This document shows, one piece after another, positions 1 to 7,928 of a stretch of 64,000 bases of DNA (its first letter is position 1; every line of letters begins with the position of its first letter). The position numbers and the translations under genes are program-made. The stretch is from Xanthobacter autotrophicus (GTDB taxonomy: Bacteria > Pseudomonadota > Alphaproteobacteria > Rhizobiales > Xanthobacteraceae): contig NZ_VAUP01000022.1 of NCBI RefSeq assembly GCF_005871085.1, positions 186,001-250,000 on the forward strand, written 5' to 3'. A model generated the notes under the pieces. The model was not told the origin of the DNA, did not search any database, and was given only the letters and a program-made list of their open reading frames with translations.

Positions 1-388
1 GCTCTTCCAGCCGCGGAAACAGCTCGTGAACCTCGTCCACGGTCAGTCCGCCGGGCAGCACCACGGGGGGCAGCAGCAGGTTCTCGCGCACCGAGAGCGA
101 GGCGAAAATGCCGCGCTCCTCGGGGCAGATGGCGATGCCGAGCCGGGCGATCTTGTTGGGCTGCAGCCCGACCGTCTCGGTGCCCTCGTAGCGGATGGAC
201 CCGGCGCGCTTGCGCAACAGGCCCATGATGGCCCGCATGGTGGTGGTCTTGCCGGCGCCGTTGCGACCCAGCAGCGTCACCACCTCGCCGGGATGGACAT
301 CGAAGGTCATGCCGTGCAGCACGTGGCTTTCGCCATAGTGGCCGTGCAGGTCCTTCACCTCGAGCAGGGGAGTTGCGTTCGCGGCCAT
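1..388 (-). CDS. livF: Branched-chain amino-acid ABC transporter ATPase LivF (partial, C-terminus outside window)
   Basis: This is the first ~129 residues of a cytoplasmic ABC ATPase; the rest lies beyond the left edge. The Walker A motif GRNGAGKTT sits near residues 42-50. The LivF-type segments LHGHYGESHVLHG and AICPEERGIFASLSVRENL follow in order. It starts at an ATG one base past the stop of the neighbouring LivG gene, so the two are almost certainly one operon. LivF normally pairs with LivG to energise uptake of branched-chain amino acids or related amides; the real substrate cannot be read from this fragment. Walker B and the signature motif are outside the window. Confidence 0.9.
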   Translation of the reverse strand, partial: MAANATPLLEVKDLHGHYGESHVLHGMTFDVHPGEVVTLLGRNGAGKTTTMRAIMGLLRKRAGSIRYEGTETVGLQPNKIARLGIAICPEERGIFASLSVRENLLLPPVVLPGGLTVDEVHELFPRLEE

Positions 389-389
389 C

Positions 390-1160
390 TCAATGCGCTC
401 CACCGGTGCCCATGTAGGCCTCGACGACCTGCGGGTTCTTCGACACCTCGGAATAGGGTCCCTCGGTGAGGATCTCGCCGCGGGCGAGCACGGTGATCGT
501 GTCGGAGAGGTCGGAAACCACCGAGAGATTGTGCTCCACCATCAGGATGGTGCGGCCCTCGGAAACGCGCTTGATGAGGTCCGACGTGCGCGCGATGTCC
601 TCGCGGCCCATGCCGGAGGTGGGCTCGTCCAGAAGCAGCATCTCCGGCTCCAGCGCCAGGGTGGTGGCAATCTCCAGCGCCCGTTTGCGGCCGTAGGGAA
701 GCTCCACCGCAAGATGCTTGGCGTAGGAGATCAGGTCCACGTCGGCCAAAAGCGCCATGGCGCGGTCGTTCAGCGCGTCCAGCGACGTCTCCGACTTCCA
801 GAAATGGAAGGAATTGCCGATGGGACGCTGCAGCGCGATGCGGACATTGTCCATCACGGTGAGGTGCGGAAATGTCGCCGAGATCTGGAACGAGCGCACC
901 ATCCCGAGCCGGGCGACATCAGCCGGCGGCGTGCGCGTGATGTCCTTCCCGTTCAGGCGAATGGTGCCCCGGGTCGGTTCCAGAAACTTGGTGATCAGGT
1001 TGAAGCAGGTGGTCTTCCCCGCGCCATTCGGCCCGATCAGGGCGTGAATGGTGTGCCGGCGGATCCTGAGGTCAACGTTCTTGACCGCAGCAAATCCTTT
1101 GAATTCCTTGGTAAGACCAGACGCTTCAACGATGTAGGGCACGTCTGAGACGGTGTCCAT
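390..1160 (-). CDS. livG: Branched-chain amino-acid ABC transporter ATPase LivG
   Basis: A 256-residue ATPase, the usual LivG length. Walker A GPNGAGKTT is near residues 43-51. The Q-loop region reads RSFQISATFPHLTV, the signature segment is the LivG-like LPYGRKRALEIA, and Walker B is LLLDEPTSGM, followed by the H-loop in MVEHN. It is the first gene of a leftward operon with livF one base downstream. The permease and binding-protein genes are not visible and presumably lie further left. The ~200 bases upstream must hold its promoter. Substrate assignment is by family only; amide and urea importers use very similar ATPases. Confidence 0.9.
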   Translation of the reverse strand: MDTVSDVPYIVEASGLTKEFKGFAAVKNVDLRIRRHTIHALIGPNGAGKTTCFNLITKFLEPTRGTIRLNGKDITRTPPADVARLGMVRSFQISATFPHLTVMDNVRIALQRPIGNSFHFWKSETSLDALNDRAMALLADVDLISYAKHLAVELPYGRKRALEIATTLALEPEMLLLDEPTSGMGREDIARTSDLIKRVSEGRTILMVEHNLSVVSDLSDTITVLARGEILTEGPYSEVSKNPQVVEAYMGTGGAH

Positions 1161-1367
1161 GATCGTAAGGTGCCCTCGCTATTGTGGCCTGCGGAGACAG
1201 CGAGCGTTCCCCTGGCCAATTTCCTCCGGATCGGCACCTTTTGCGGTGCACTTCATCTTGCGTCGCAAACTAGCACGTTGCGCCATGGGAGCGTCAATAG
1301 ACTGCTGACGCGACGTTCGTCTATCTCGATCTTGGTCTGCGCGCATGTCACGCACACTTGTGATTGC
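1161..1367. other. Intergenic region upstream of livG
   Basis: About 207 bases with no convincing ORF. It lies upstream of livG and downstream of the leftward gene at 1368-1931, so it should contain the livG promoter and any terminator of that gene. I see no clear sigma70 promoter or strong hairpin. Confidence 0.4.
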
Positions 1368-1931
1368 TCAATCTGCAGGCGTAATGACGAGATCCAGCCA
1401 GGCACCCTCCACCCCCGACACCTGAAGTCGCACGTCACCGCTGGGAATCCCGAATCGCAGACTCTTGCGCAGGCCGGGACAGGCATGCACGCCGGTGAAG
1501 GCGATGGGCGTCAGAGGCCGCCCGTCGACCACCACATCGATCCACGCATTTGCCGAAACCGTGACCTGCCACACCCGCTCGGGCGGGGGTACTTTCAGAT
1601 CCATCACACCGGCGAAGGTCCCGCCGTCGCCCCTGCGCGGCGGGACGGGGAGATTCGCCCCGACCTGCGGCACGAGGCCAAGGCGCAGAGCACCGTCCAG
1701 AGGTAGAACCAGCGTGTCGCCCGGCGTGACCCGACGCGGATCAGGCGCCGAGAGCAAAGCGCGGTCTGCCGCGAGCGGCCAGGCGGCACGTTCGCAATCC
1801 TCCGCCACCGGCTGCGCCCCGGCCACCCCGCCCCTGGCGGCCAGAAATCCAGCAGCCAGAACCAGGGCCACCCCCATCCCGGCGGCGCGCCACCGTCCAC
1901 CGCTTCGCACCGCCCTCGCCAAGGACGCCAT
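1368..1931 (-). CDS. Secreted hypothetical protein
   Basis: A 187-residue protein that I do not recognise. The N-terminus has a basic stretch, then a hydrophobic core (VALVLAAGFLAA) and a GVAGAQ junction, which looks like a Sec signal peptide cut near residue 37, so it is probably periplasmic. The mature part is beta-rich, with repeated Val/Leu-Pro patterns and no catalytic motif I can name. Two starts are possible: ATG at 1931, with GGAGG 11 bases upstream, or ATG at 1952, seven codons earlier with no evident ribosome site. I chose 1931. It lies downstream of the AhpD-like gene on the same strand with a 148-base gap. Confidence 0.6.
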   Translation of the reverse strand: MASLARAVRSGGRWRAAGMGVALVLAAGFLAARGGVAGAQPVAEDCERAAWPLAADRALLSAPDPRRVTPGDTLVLPLDGALRLGLVPQVGANLPVPPRRGDGGTFAGVMDLKVPPPERVWQVTVSANAWIDVVVDGRPLTPIAFTGVHACPGLRKSLRFGIPSGDVRLQVSGVEGAWLDLVITPAD

Positions 1932-2079
1932 GGCCACCACCGCCTCCGGCATCTGCCGCAAGATGTATCTCACGGGATATATCTTATCCTGAAATACACC
2001 GTCGCCGCGCCGGCCACCAGCGGGTCGGATCCGGTAGGCCACCGCCGGGAGGACTGAAGCCGGGAGGACTAGCCGAGCT

Positions 2080-2817
2080 TCACTCGAGCAGGGTGCGGGC
2101 CTGGGCGTGGTAGGCCTCGTTGGGGCGCATGTCGGTGGCCGAGGCGATTCGGTTGGACATGTTGAAGAAGCCCACCACCGCCGACACGTCCCAAATATCC
2201 CGCTCCGAGAGGCCGACACGGCGCAGGGCCTCGCGGTCCTCCTCCTCCACCTCATTGGGGCGCTCGGTGAGCTTGGCGGCGAAGTCGAGCATGGCGCGCC
2301 GGCGCGGGTCGAGCCGGGCGGCGCGATAATTCATCACCAACTGCTCACCCAGGATGGGATCGCCGGACAGCTGACGCACCGCCGCGCCGTGGGCAGTGAG
2401 ACAGTAATAGCAGCGGTTCACGGCGGACACGACCACGGCGATCATCTCCCGCTCCAGCTTGGACAGGCCGGATGGGGCGAGCATGAGGTCGTTGTACATG
2501 GCGGCGAAAGCCGAAAGCTTCGCCATGTCGAAGGCATAGGCCTGAAGCACGTTCGGAACGAAGCCGATCTTCTCCAGGCATTTGTCGAAATACGCCCGGT
2601 TGGCCGGATCAAGCTCCGCCGGCGGCAACGGAAGGGCGATGGCGGGGAGATCGTCCCGCTGCCGCGCCGGAGCCGGTGCCGCAATTGCGGGCGACGCCGC
2701 GCCGGGCTTGGCCTTCGCCTGTTTGGCTGACGCCTTTTTCGCAGGCGCGCCTTTATTTTTGGCAGTCCCGCTTTTGCCCTTTTCGGCGCCCACGCCTGCC
2801 CTCACCTTCGTTGCCAT
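2080..2817 (-). CDS. AhpD-like / carboxymuconolactone decarboxylase family peroxidase-related protein
   Basis: A 245-residue protein. Residues ~55-245 match the alkylhydroperoxidase D-like all-helical fold. The CxxC-x3-H signature (CYYCLTAHG) places Cys136, Cys139 and His143 at the expected redox centre, followed by the conserved LDFAAKLTERP and VVGFFNMSNRIA segments of the peroxidase-related enzyme subfamily. The first ~55 residues are an unusual low-complexity Lys/Ala/Pro stretch resembling a histone H1 tail and absent from typical AhpD proteins. Family knowledge suggests thiol-dependent peroxide or organic hydroperoxide reduction; the physiological partner is unknown. Confidence 0.85.
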   Translation of the reverse strand: MATKVRAGVGAEKGKSGTAKNKGAPAKKASAKQAKAKPGAASPAIAAPAPARQRDDLPAIALPLPPAELDPANRAYFDKCLEKIGFVPNVLQAYAFDMAKLSAFAAMYNDLMLAPSGLSKLEREMIAVVVSAVNRCYYCLTAHGAAVRQLSGDPILGEQLVMNYRAARLDPRRRAMLDFAAKLTERPNEVEEEDREALRRVGLSERDIWDVSAVVGFFNMSNRIASATDMRPNEAYHAQARTLLE

Positions 2818-2963
2818 AGCGTCGCCTCGTCATTGTCGCGTTGCCAGCTTCGTCCAGAACTCGGGACAGGCATTTGGGTCCAACCCCTGGGCCTGGAACT
2901 TGCCCATCATTCGATCCGTCACGGCACAGGCCCGGCGGGCCGGTGCTCCACAAGGGAAAGGCC

Positions 2964-5900
2964 ATGAACGTCATGGGATTTCAAGCCACCGACACTGCCC
3001 AGGTCGGGACCCGCGATCTCACGGCGCTCGCCGCGCATCTGTGCGCGGACGCCCCGGAGCTGCCCCAGGGCTTCGTCGCGGCCGTCCTGGCGGCGGTCGC
3101 GCCCGAGGATCTGGCGCCACTGACCCCGGATTGTCTCGCCGTGCTGCTGAAGGAGGCGTGGACTCATGTCGCTGGCCGCCCCCGGGGCGAGCCGAGCGTG
3201 CGAGTGTTCAACCCCGAGCTGAAGGGCGAGGCCGTCACCGTGGTCGAGGCGGTGAATGACGACATGGCCTTCCTGTTCGATTCCATCGCCGGCACCCTTG
3301 CCGAGCGCGGGCTCGAATTGAAGCTCGCCGCTCATCCCATCCTGCATGTGGAACGCAACGCGTCCGGCACCGTGACCGGGCTGGAAGCCCCCTCGGCGAA
3401 AGGCGAGCGCTCCGAGGACAATCGCGAGAGCCTCATCCACATCCACGTGTCGGCCATCGGCGCGGCGGAGGGCCTGCAACTGCGGGCGGCCCTCGAAGCC
3501 GCGCTGGCGGACGTGCGCGCCGCCAACGAGGACTTCTCCGCCATGCGCAAGCAGGTGAAGAGCCTCAGCAAGGGCTACCGCCGCGAGAAGCGCCCCTACG
3601 ACGAGGACGCCCAGGAAGAAGCAGCGGACGTTCTGGAATGGCTCACCGAGGACAATTTCATCTTCCTCGGCCTGCGGCACTACGAACTGACCGACGACGG
3701 CCTCCAGGCGGAAGCCAACAGCGGCCTTGGCATCCTGCGCGATCCCTCCGTCCACGAGCTGCGGCTCGGCGACAAGCCGGTGGTGACCACGCCGGAGATC
3801 CGCGCCTTCCTGGAAGCGCCTACCCCGCTGCTGTTCACCAAGGCGAGCCTGCGCTCGCGGGTCCATCGCCACGACGTGATGGATTATGTGGGCATCAAGT
3901 CCCATGACGAAAAAGGCCGGCTCGTCGGCGAGGTGCGCCTCATCGGCCTGTTCGCCTCCACCGCCTATACCCATTCGGTGCGGGAGATCCCCTATCTGCG
4001 CCTGAAGGCGGCGTCCGTCATCAAGGGCGCGGGCCTGGAGCCGGATAGCCATTCGGCGCGTGCGCTGACCTCTGTACTGGAGACCTATCCGCGCGACGAC
4101 CTGTTCCAGATCGACGCCCAGACGCTGCTCGGCCACGCCCGCGAGATCCTCTCGCTCTACGACCGGCCGCGCCTGAAGCTGCTGCCCCGCGCCGACCGGT
4201 TCGACCGCTTCGTGTCGGTGCTCGCCTTCCTGCCGCGCGAGCGCTTCGACGCCCAGGTGCGGGACGTGATCGGCGAGATCCTCGCCCGTGCCTATGGCGG
4301 CAGTGTCGCCTCGTTCGACCAGGCGTTCGTCCCCGGCCTGCCGCTCACCCGCGTGCAATACATCATCGACCGCAGCGAAGGCCGCATCCCGACGGTGGAC
4401 CGCGGCGCGCTGGAACAACAGGTCGCCGGCGCCATCCTGTCGTGGAGCGACCGGCTGTCCGCCGCCATCTCGGCACTGCCGGGCATCGACGCCGACATCG
4501 CCACCGGGCTGAAGCGCCGCTACGCCGCGGCGTTCGACCCCGGCTACGTGGCCGAATATGACGTGTCCACGGCGCTCGCCGATATCGACAGCATGGAGCG
4601 GCTGTCCAACGAGCGGCCGGTGGCCCTCGACTTCTATCGCCGGCGCGGTGACGACGACCGGCGCATCTCCCTGCGGCTGCTCTCCTATGGCGCGCCGCTG
4701 CCCCTGGCCACCCGGGTGCCCATGCTCGACAACATGGACCTCAAGGCCATCAACGAGCGCACCTATCGCATCGACCCGGCCGGCGCGGGCGAGCGCAGCT
4801 GGCTCCACGACATGACGCTGGAGCGCCACGACGGCGGCACCATCTCCGTCGAGGGCTCGGCGGTGCGGCTGGAGGACTGCCTGAACGCGGTGCTGCGCGG
4901 GGCGGCGGCGAACGACGGCTACAACGCGCTGGTGCTCGACGCCGGGCTCACCTGGCGCGAGGCGGCGCTGGTGCGCGCGCTCGGCCACTACATCCGGCAG
5001 GCGGGCATCCCGTTCTCGCAGGATTATATCTGGCAGACCCTGAACGCCCACGGCGCGCTGGCCCGCTCCATCGTGGCCCTGTTCCACGCCCGCTTCGACC
5101 CCGCGCTCGATGCCTCGGCCGAGGCGCGCATTGCCCGCGAGGCGCCCCTGCGCGCCGCCATCGACAGCGAACTTGCCGAGGTGTCGAGCCTCGACCAGGA
5201 CCGCATCCTGCGGCGCTTCGTGAACCTCGTGGACGCGGCCATCCGCACCACCTTCTATCAGCGCGACGCCGAGGGCCGGCCCAAGGAGGCCATCGCCATC
5301 AAGTTCGAGAGCGCGAAGGTGGAGGGCCTCGCCCTGCCCCGGCCGCTCTATGAGGTGTTCGTCTATGCGCCCCGCGTGGAAGGCGTGCACCTGCGCTTCG
5401 GCAAGGTGGCGCGCGGCGGCCTCAGGTGGTCCGACCGGCCGCAGGATTTCCGCACCGAGGTCCTCGGCCTCGTGAAAGCCCAGCAGGTGAAGAATGCGGT
5501 GATCGTGCCGGTGGGTGCCAAGGGCGGTTTCGTGCCCAAGCGCCTGCCCGCTGGCGGCAGCCGCGAGGCGGTGATGGCGGAGGGCACCGCCGCCTACCGC
5601 ATTTTCGTCTCCAGCCTGCTCGACCTCACCGACAATCTGAAGGGCGGGCAGGTGGTGCACCCCGCCGACACGGTGCGCCTCGACGCCGACGACCCCTATC
5701 TCGTGGTGGCGGCCGACAAGGGCACGGCCACCTTCTCCGACACCGCCAACGCCATCTCGGCCCGCCACGGCTTCTGGCTGGACGACGCCTTCGCCTCCGG
5801 CGGCTCGGTGGGCTACGACCACAAGGCCATGGGCATCACCGCCCGTGGCGCCTGGGAAGCGGTGAAGCGCCACTTCCGCGAGATGGACATCGACATCCAG

Positions 5901-7796
5901 GTGACCCCGGTCACCGTGGCCGGCGTCGGCGACATGTCCGGCGACGTGTTCGGCAACGGCATGCTGCTGTCGAGCGCGCTCAAGCTGGTGGCGGCCTTCG
6001 ACCACCGCCACATCTTCATCGACCCCACCCCGGAGCCGGCCTCCTCCTTCGCCGAGCGCCAGCGCCTGTTCAACCTGCCCCGCTCCTCCTGGGCAGACTA
6101 TGATCCCGCCCTCATTTCCAAGGGCGGCGGGGTGTTCCCGCGCAGCGCCAAGAGCATCGACCTGTCCGACGAAATCCGCGCCCTGCTGCGCTTCCCCAAG
6201 GCCCATGCCACGCCGGCGGAACTCATCACCGCCATCCTGAAGGCGCAGGTGGACCTGCTCTTCTTCGGCGGCATCGGCACCTATGTGCGCGCCTCCGGCG
6301 AGACCGACGCGCAGGTGGGTGATCGCGCCAACGACGCAGTGCGCATCGCCGCCGCCGACCTCGGCGCCAAGGTGGTGGGCGAGGGCGCTAACCTCGGCAT
6401 GACCCAGCGCTCCCGCATCGAGGCGGCGCGCCGGGGCGTGAAGCTCAACACCGACGCCATCGACAATTCGGCCGGCGTGAACACCTCCGACGTGGAGGTG
6501 AACATCAAGATCGCCCTCGCTTTGCCGCTGGAGCGGGGCGACCTGACCGCCCCCGACCGGGCAGCACTGCTCAAGGAGATGACCGACGAGGTCGGCGCCC
6601 TGGTGCTGCGCAACAACTATCTCCAGACCCTCGCCCTCTCCCTCGCCGAGCACAAGGGCGCGGACGACCTCGCCTTCCAGCAACGCCTGATGCAGATGCT
6701 GGAGGCGCGCGGCGAGCTGGACCGGGCGGTGGAATTCCTGCCGTCCGACGCCGAGATCGCCGACCGGCGCTCGCGCGGGGAGCATCTCACCCGCCCCGAG
6801 CTGGCGGTGCTGCTCGCCTACGCCAAGCTGGCGCTGGACCAGGACCTCGTCGCCTCCAACGTGCCGGACGACGCCTATCTCTCCGGGGAGCTGGTGAATT
6901 ACTTCCCGCGCGAGATCAAGGAGCGTTACCCCCACGCCATCGAGACCCACCGGCTGCACCGGGAGATCATCGCCACCGGCCTGTCCAATGCCATCGTCAA
7001 TCAGGGCGGGCCGTCGTGCCTTGCCCGGATCGCCGACCAGACCGGTGCCGACGCCCCCGCCATCGCCCGCGCCTTCGCCGCGGTGCGCGACAGCTACCAT
7101 GTGCCGGAACTGAATGCCGCCATCGACGCCCTCGACACCAAGGTGCCGGGCGCGGTGCAGCTCGGCCTCTACGCCGCGGTGCAGGACTTGGTGGTGGGGC
7201 GCACCATCTGGTTCCTCGGCAACGTCTCCTTCGCCGATGGCATCGCCGGGGTGGTGGAGCGCTATCGCACCGGGATCGCGGCGGTGGCCGCCGTGCTGGA
7301 AGAGAGCCTGCCGGAGGCCTGGCGCCGCGAGCGCGAGGCGCGCATGGCCGACCTCATCGGCCACAACGTGCCGGAAGAGCTCGCCCGCAAGATCGCCTTC
7401 ATGCCGGGACTGGCGGCGGCCTCCGACATCGCCCTCATCGCCGAGACCACCGGCAAGTCGATCCCCAGCGCTGCCAGCACCTTCTTCGCGGCCGGGCGGA
7501 CCTTCGCCATCGACGACCTGTTCATGCAGGCCCGCAGCATCCTGGCGCCGGACTATTACGACCGGCTCGCCCTCGACCGGTCTCTGGCCCAGTTGGAGAC
7601 CTTCATGCGCCGCATCACCGAGCTGATGCTGGTAGACGACGCAGCGGGGGAAGCGGCCGTGAATGCCTTCATCTGCGCCCGCCACGAGGAGGTGGAGCGC
7701 ATGCGCCGCACGGTGCGCGAGATCGCGGCCTCCGGCCTCAGCCTCTCCAAGCTGACGCTGGCCGCAAGCCTGCTCTCGGACCTGGTGCGGACCTGA
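2964..7796 (+). CDS. NAD-dependent glutamate dehydrogenase, large (about 180 kDa) type
   Basis: A 1610-residue enzyme oxidatively deaminating glutamate to 2-oxoglutarate and ammonium with NAD. Length and sequence match the large bacterial GDH family: an N-terminal ACT-like regulatory part, then the catalytic core near residues 800-1170. The core shows GGLRWSDRPQDFRTEVLGLV, the lysine loop PVGAKGGFVPK near residue 850, and the NAD-domain segments GVGDMSGDVFGNG and KVVGEGANLG. I chose the ATG at 2964 because it follows the purine-rich AAGGGAAAGG; the frame is open from 2841 but has no good earlier site. The gene stands alone and ends at a strong hairpin terminator. The enzyme usually serves glutamate and arginine catabolism. 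Confidence 0.95.
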   Translation: MNVMGFQATDTAQVGTRDLTALAAHLCADAPELPQGFVAAVLAAVAPEDLAPLTPDCLAVLLKEAWTHVAGRPRGEPSVRVFNPELKGEAVTVVEAVNDDMAFLFDSIAGTLAERGLELKLAAHPILHVERNASGTVTGLEAPSAKGERSEDNRESLIHIHVSAIGAAEGLQLRAALEAALADVRAANEDFSAMRKQVKSLSKGYRREKRPYDEDAQEEAADVLEWLTEDNFIFLGLRHYELTDDGLQAEANSGLGILRDPSVHELRLGDKPVVTTPEIRAFLEAPTPLLFTKASLRSRVHRHDVMDYVGIKSHDEKGRLVGEVRLIGLFASTAYTHSVREIPYLRLKAASVIKGAGLEPDSHSARALTSVLETYPRDDLFQIDAQTLLGHAREILSLYDRPRLKLLPRADRFDRFVSVLAFLPRERFDAQVRDVIGEILARAYGGSVASFDQAFVPGLPLTRVQYIIDRSEGRIPTVDRGALEQQVAGAILSWSDRLSAAISALPGIDADIATGLKRRYAAAFDPGYVAEYDVSTALADIDSMERLSNERPVALDFYRRRGDDDRRISLRLLSYGAPLPLATRVPMLDNMDLKAINERTYRIDPAGAGERSWLHDMTLERHDGGTISVEGSAVRLEDCLNAVLRGAAANDGYNALVLDAGLTWREAALVRALGHYIRQAGIPFSQDYIWQTLNAHGALARSIVALFHARFDPALDASAEARIAREAPLRAAIDSELAEVSSLDQDRILRRFVNLVDAAIRTTFYQRDAEGRPKEAIAIKFESAKVEGLALPRPLYEVFVYAPRVEGVHLRFGKVARGGLRWSDRPQDFRTEVLGLVKAQQVKNAVIVPVGAKGGFVPKRLPAGGSREAVMAEGTAAYRIFVSSLLDLTDNLKGGQVVHPADTVRLDADDPYLVVAADKGTATFSDTANAISARHGFWLDDAFASGGSVGYDHKAMGITARGAWEAVKRHFREMDIDIQVTPVTVAGVGDMSGDVFGNGMLLSSALKLVAAFDHRHIFIDPTPEPASSFAERQRLFNLPRSSWADYDPALISKGGGVFPRSAKSIDLSDEIRALLRFPKAHATPAELITAILKAQVDLLFFGGIGTYVRASGETDAQVGDRANDAVRIAAADLGAKVVGEGANLGMTQRSRIEAARRGVKLNTDAIDNSAGVNTSDVEVNIKIALALPLERGDLTAPDRAALLKEMTDEVGALVLRNNYLQTLALSLAEHKGADDLAFQQRLMQMLEARGELDRAVEFLPSDAEIADRRSRGEHLTRPELAVLLAYAKLALDQDLVASNVPDDAYLSGELVNYFPREIKERYPHAIETHRLHREIIATGLSNAIVNQGGPSCLARIADQTGADAPAIARAFAAVRDSYHVPELNAAIDALDTKVPGAVQLGLYAAVQDLVVGRTIWFLGNVSFADGIAGVVERYRTGIAAVAAVLEESLPEAWRREREARMADLIGHNVPEELARKIAFMPGLAAASDIALIAETTGKSIPSAASTFFAAGRTFAIDDLFMQARSILAPDYYDRLALDRSLAQLETFMRRITELMLVDDAAGEAAVNAFICARHEEVERMRRTVREIAASGLSLSKLTLAASLLSDLVRT

Positions 7797-7843
7797 GCTG
7801 TGCCTCTCGGCCCGATCAGGGACCGGGGCCTTTGACATGAAAC

Positions 7844-7879
7844 CTGCGGCCTCGGTCCCTGACCGGGGCCGCAGTTTTT
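7844..7879 (+). terminator. Rho-independent terminator of the glutamate dehydrogenase gene
   Basis: A 14-bp stem (CTGCGGCCTCGGTC / GACCGGGGCCGCAG, one G-U pair) with a three-base loop is followed by TTTTT. It starts 48 bases after the stop codon. An upstream segment at about 7815-7827 can alternatively pair with the left arm of this stem, so two mutually exclusive hairpins are possible. Confidence 0.85.
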
Positions 7880-7928
7880 GTCCAGCCGCACCCACCCTAT
7901 GGCGTGAGACGGAATGGCGTGAGACGGA

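Noticed and set aside
2919-7895. A 1658-codon open frame on the minus strand opposite the glutamate dehydrogenase gene.
   Set aside because: GC-rich codon use leaves the mirror frame open. The translation is His/Gly/Arg-rich with no domain, and the plus strand has a well-recognised enzyme.
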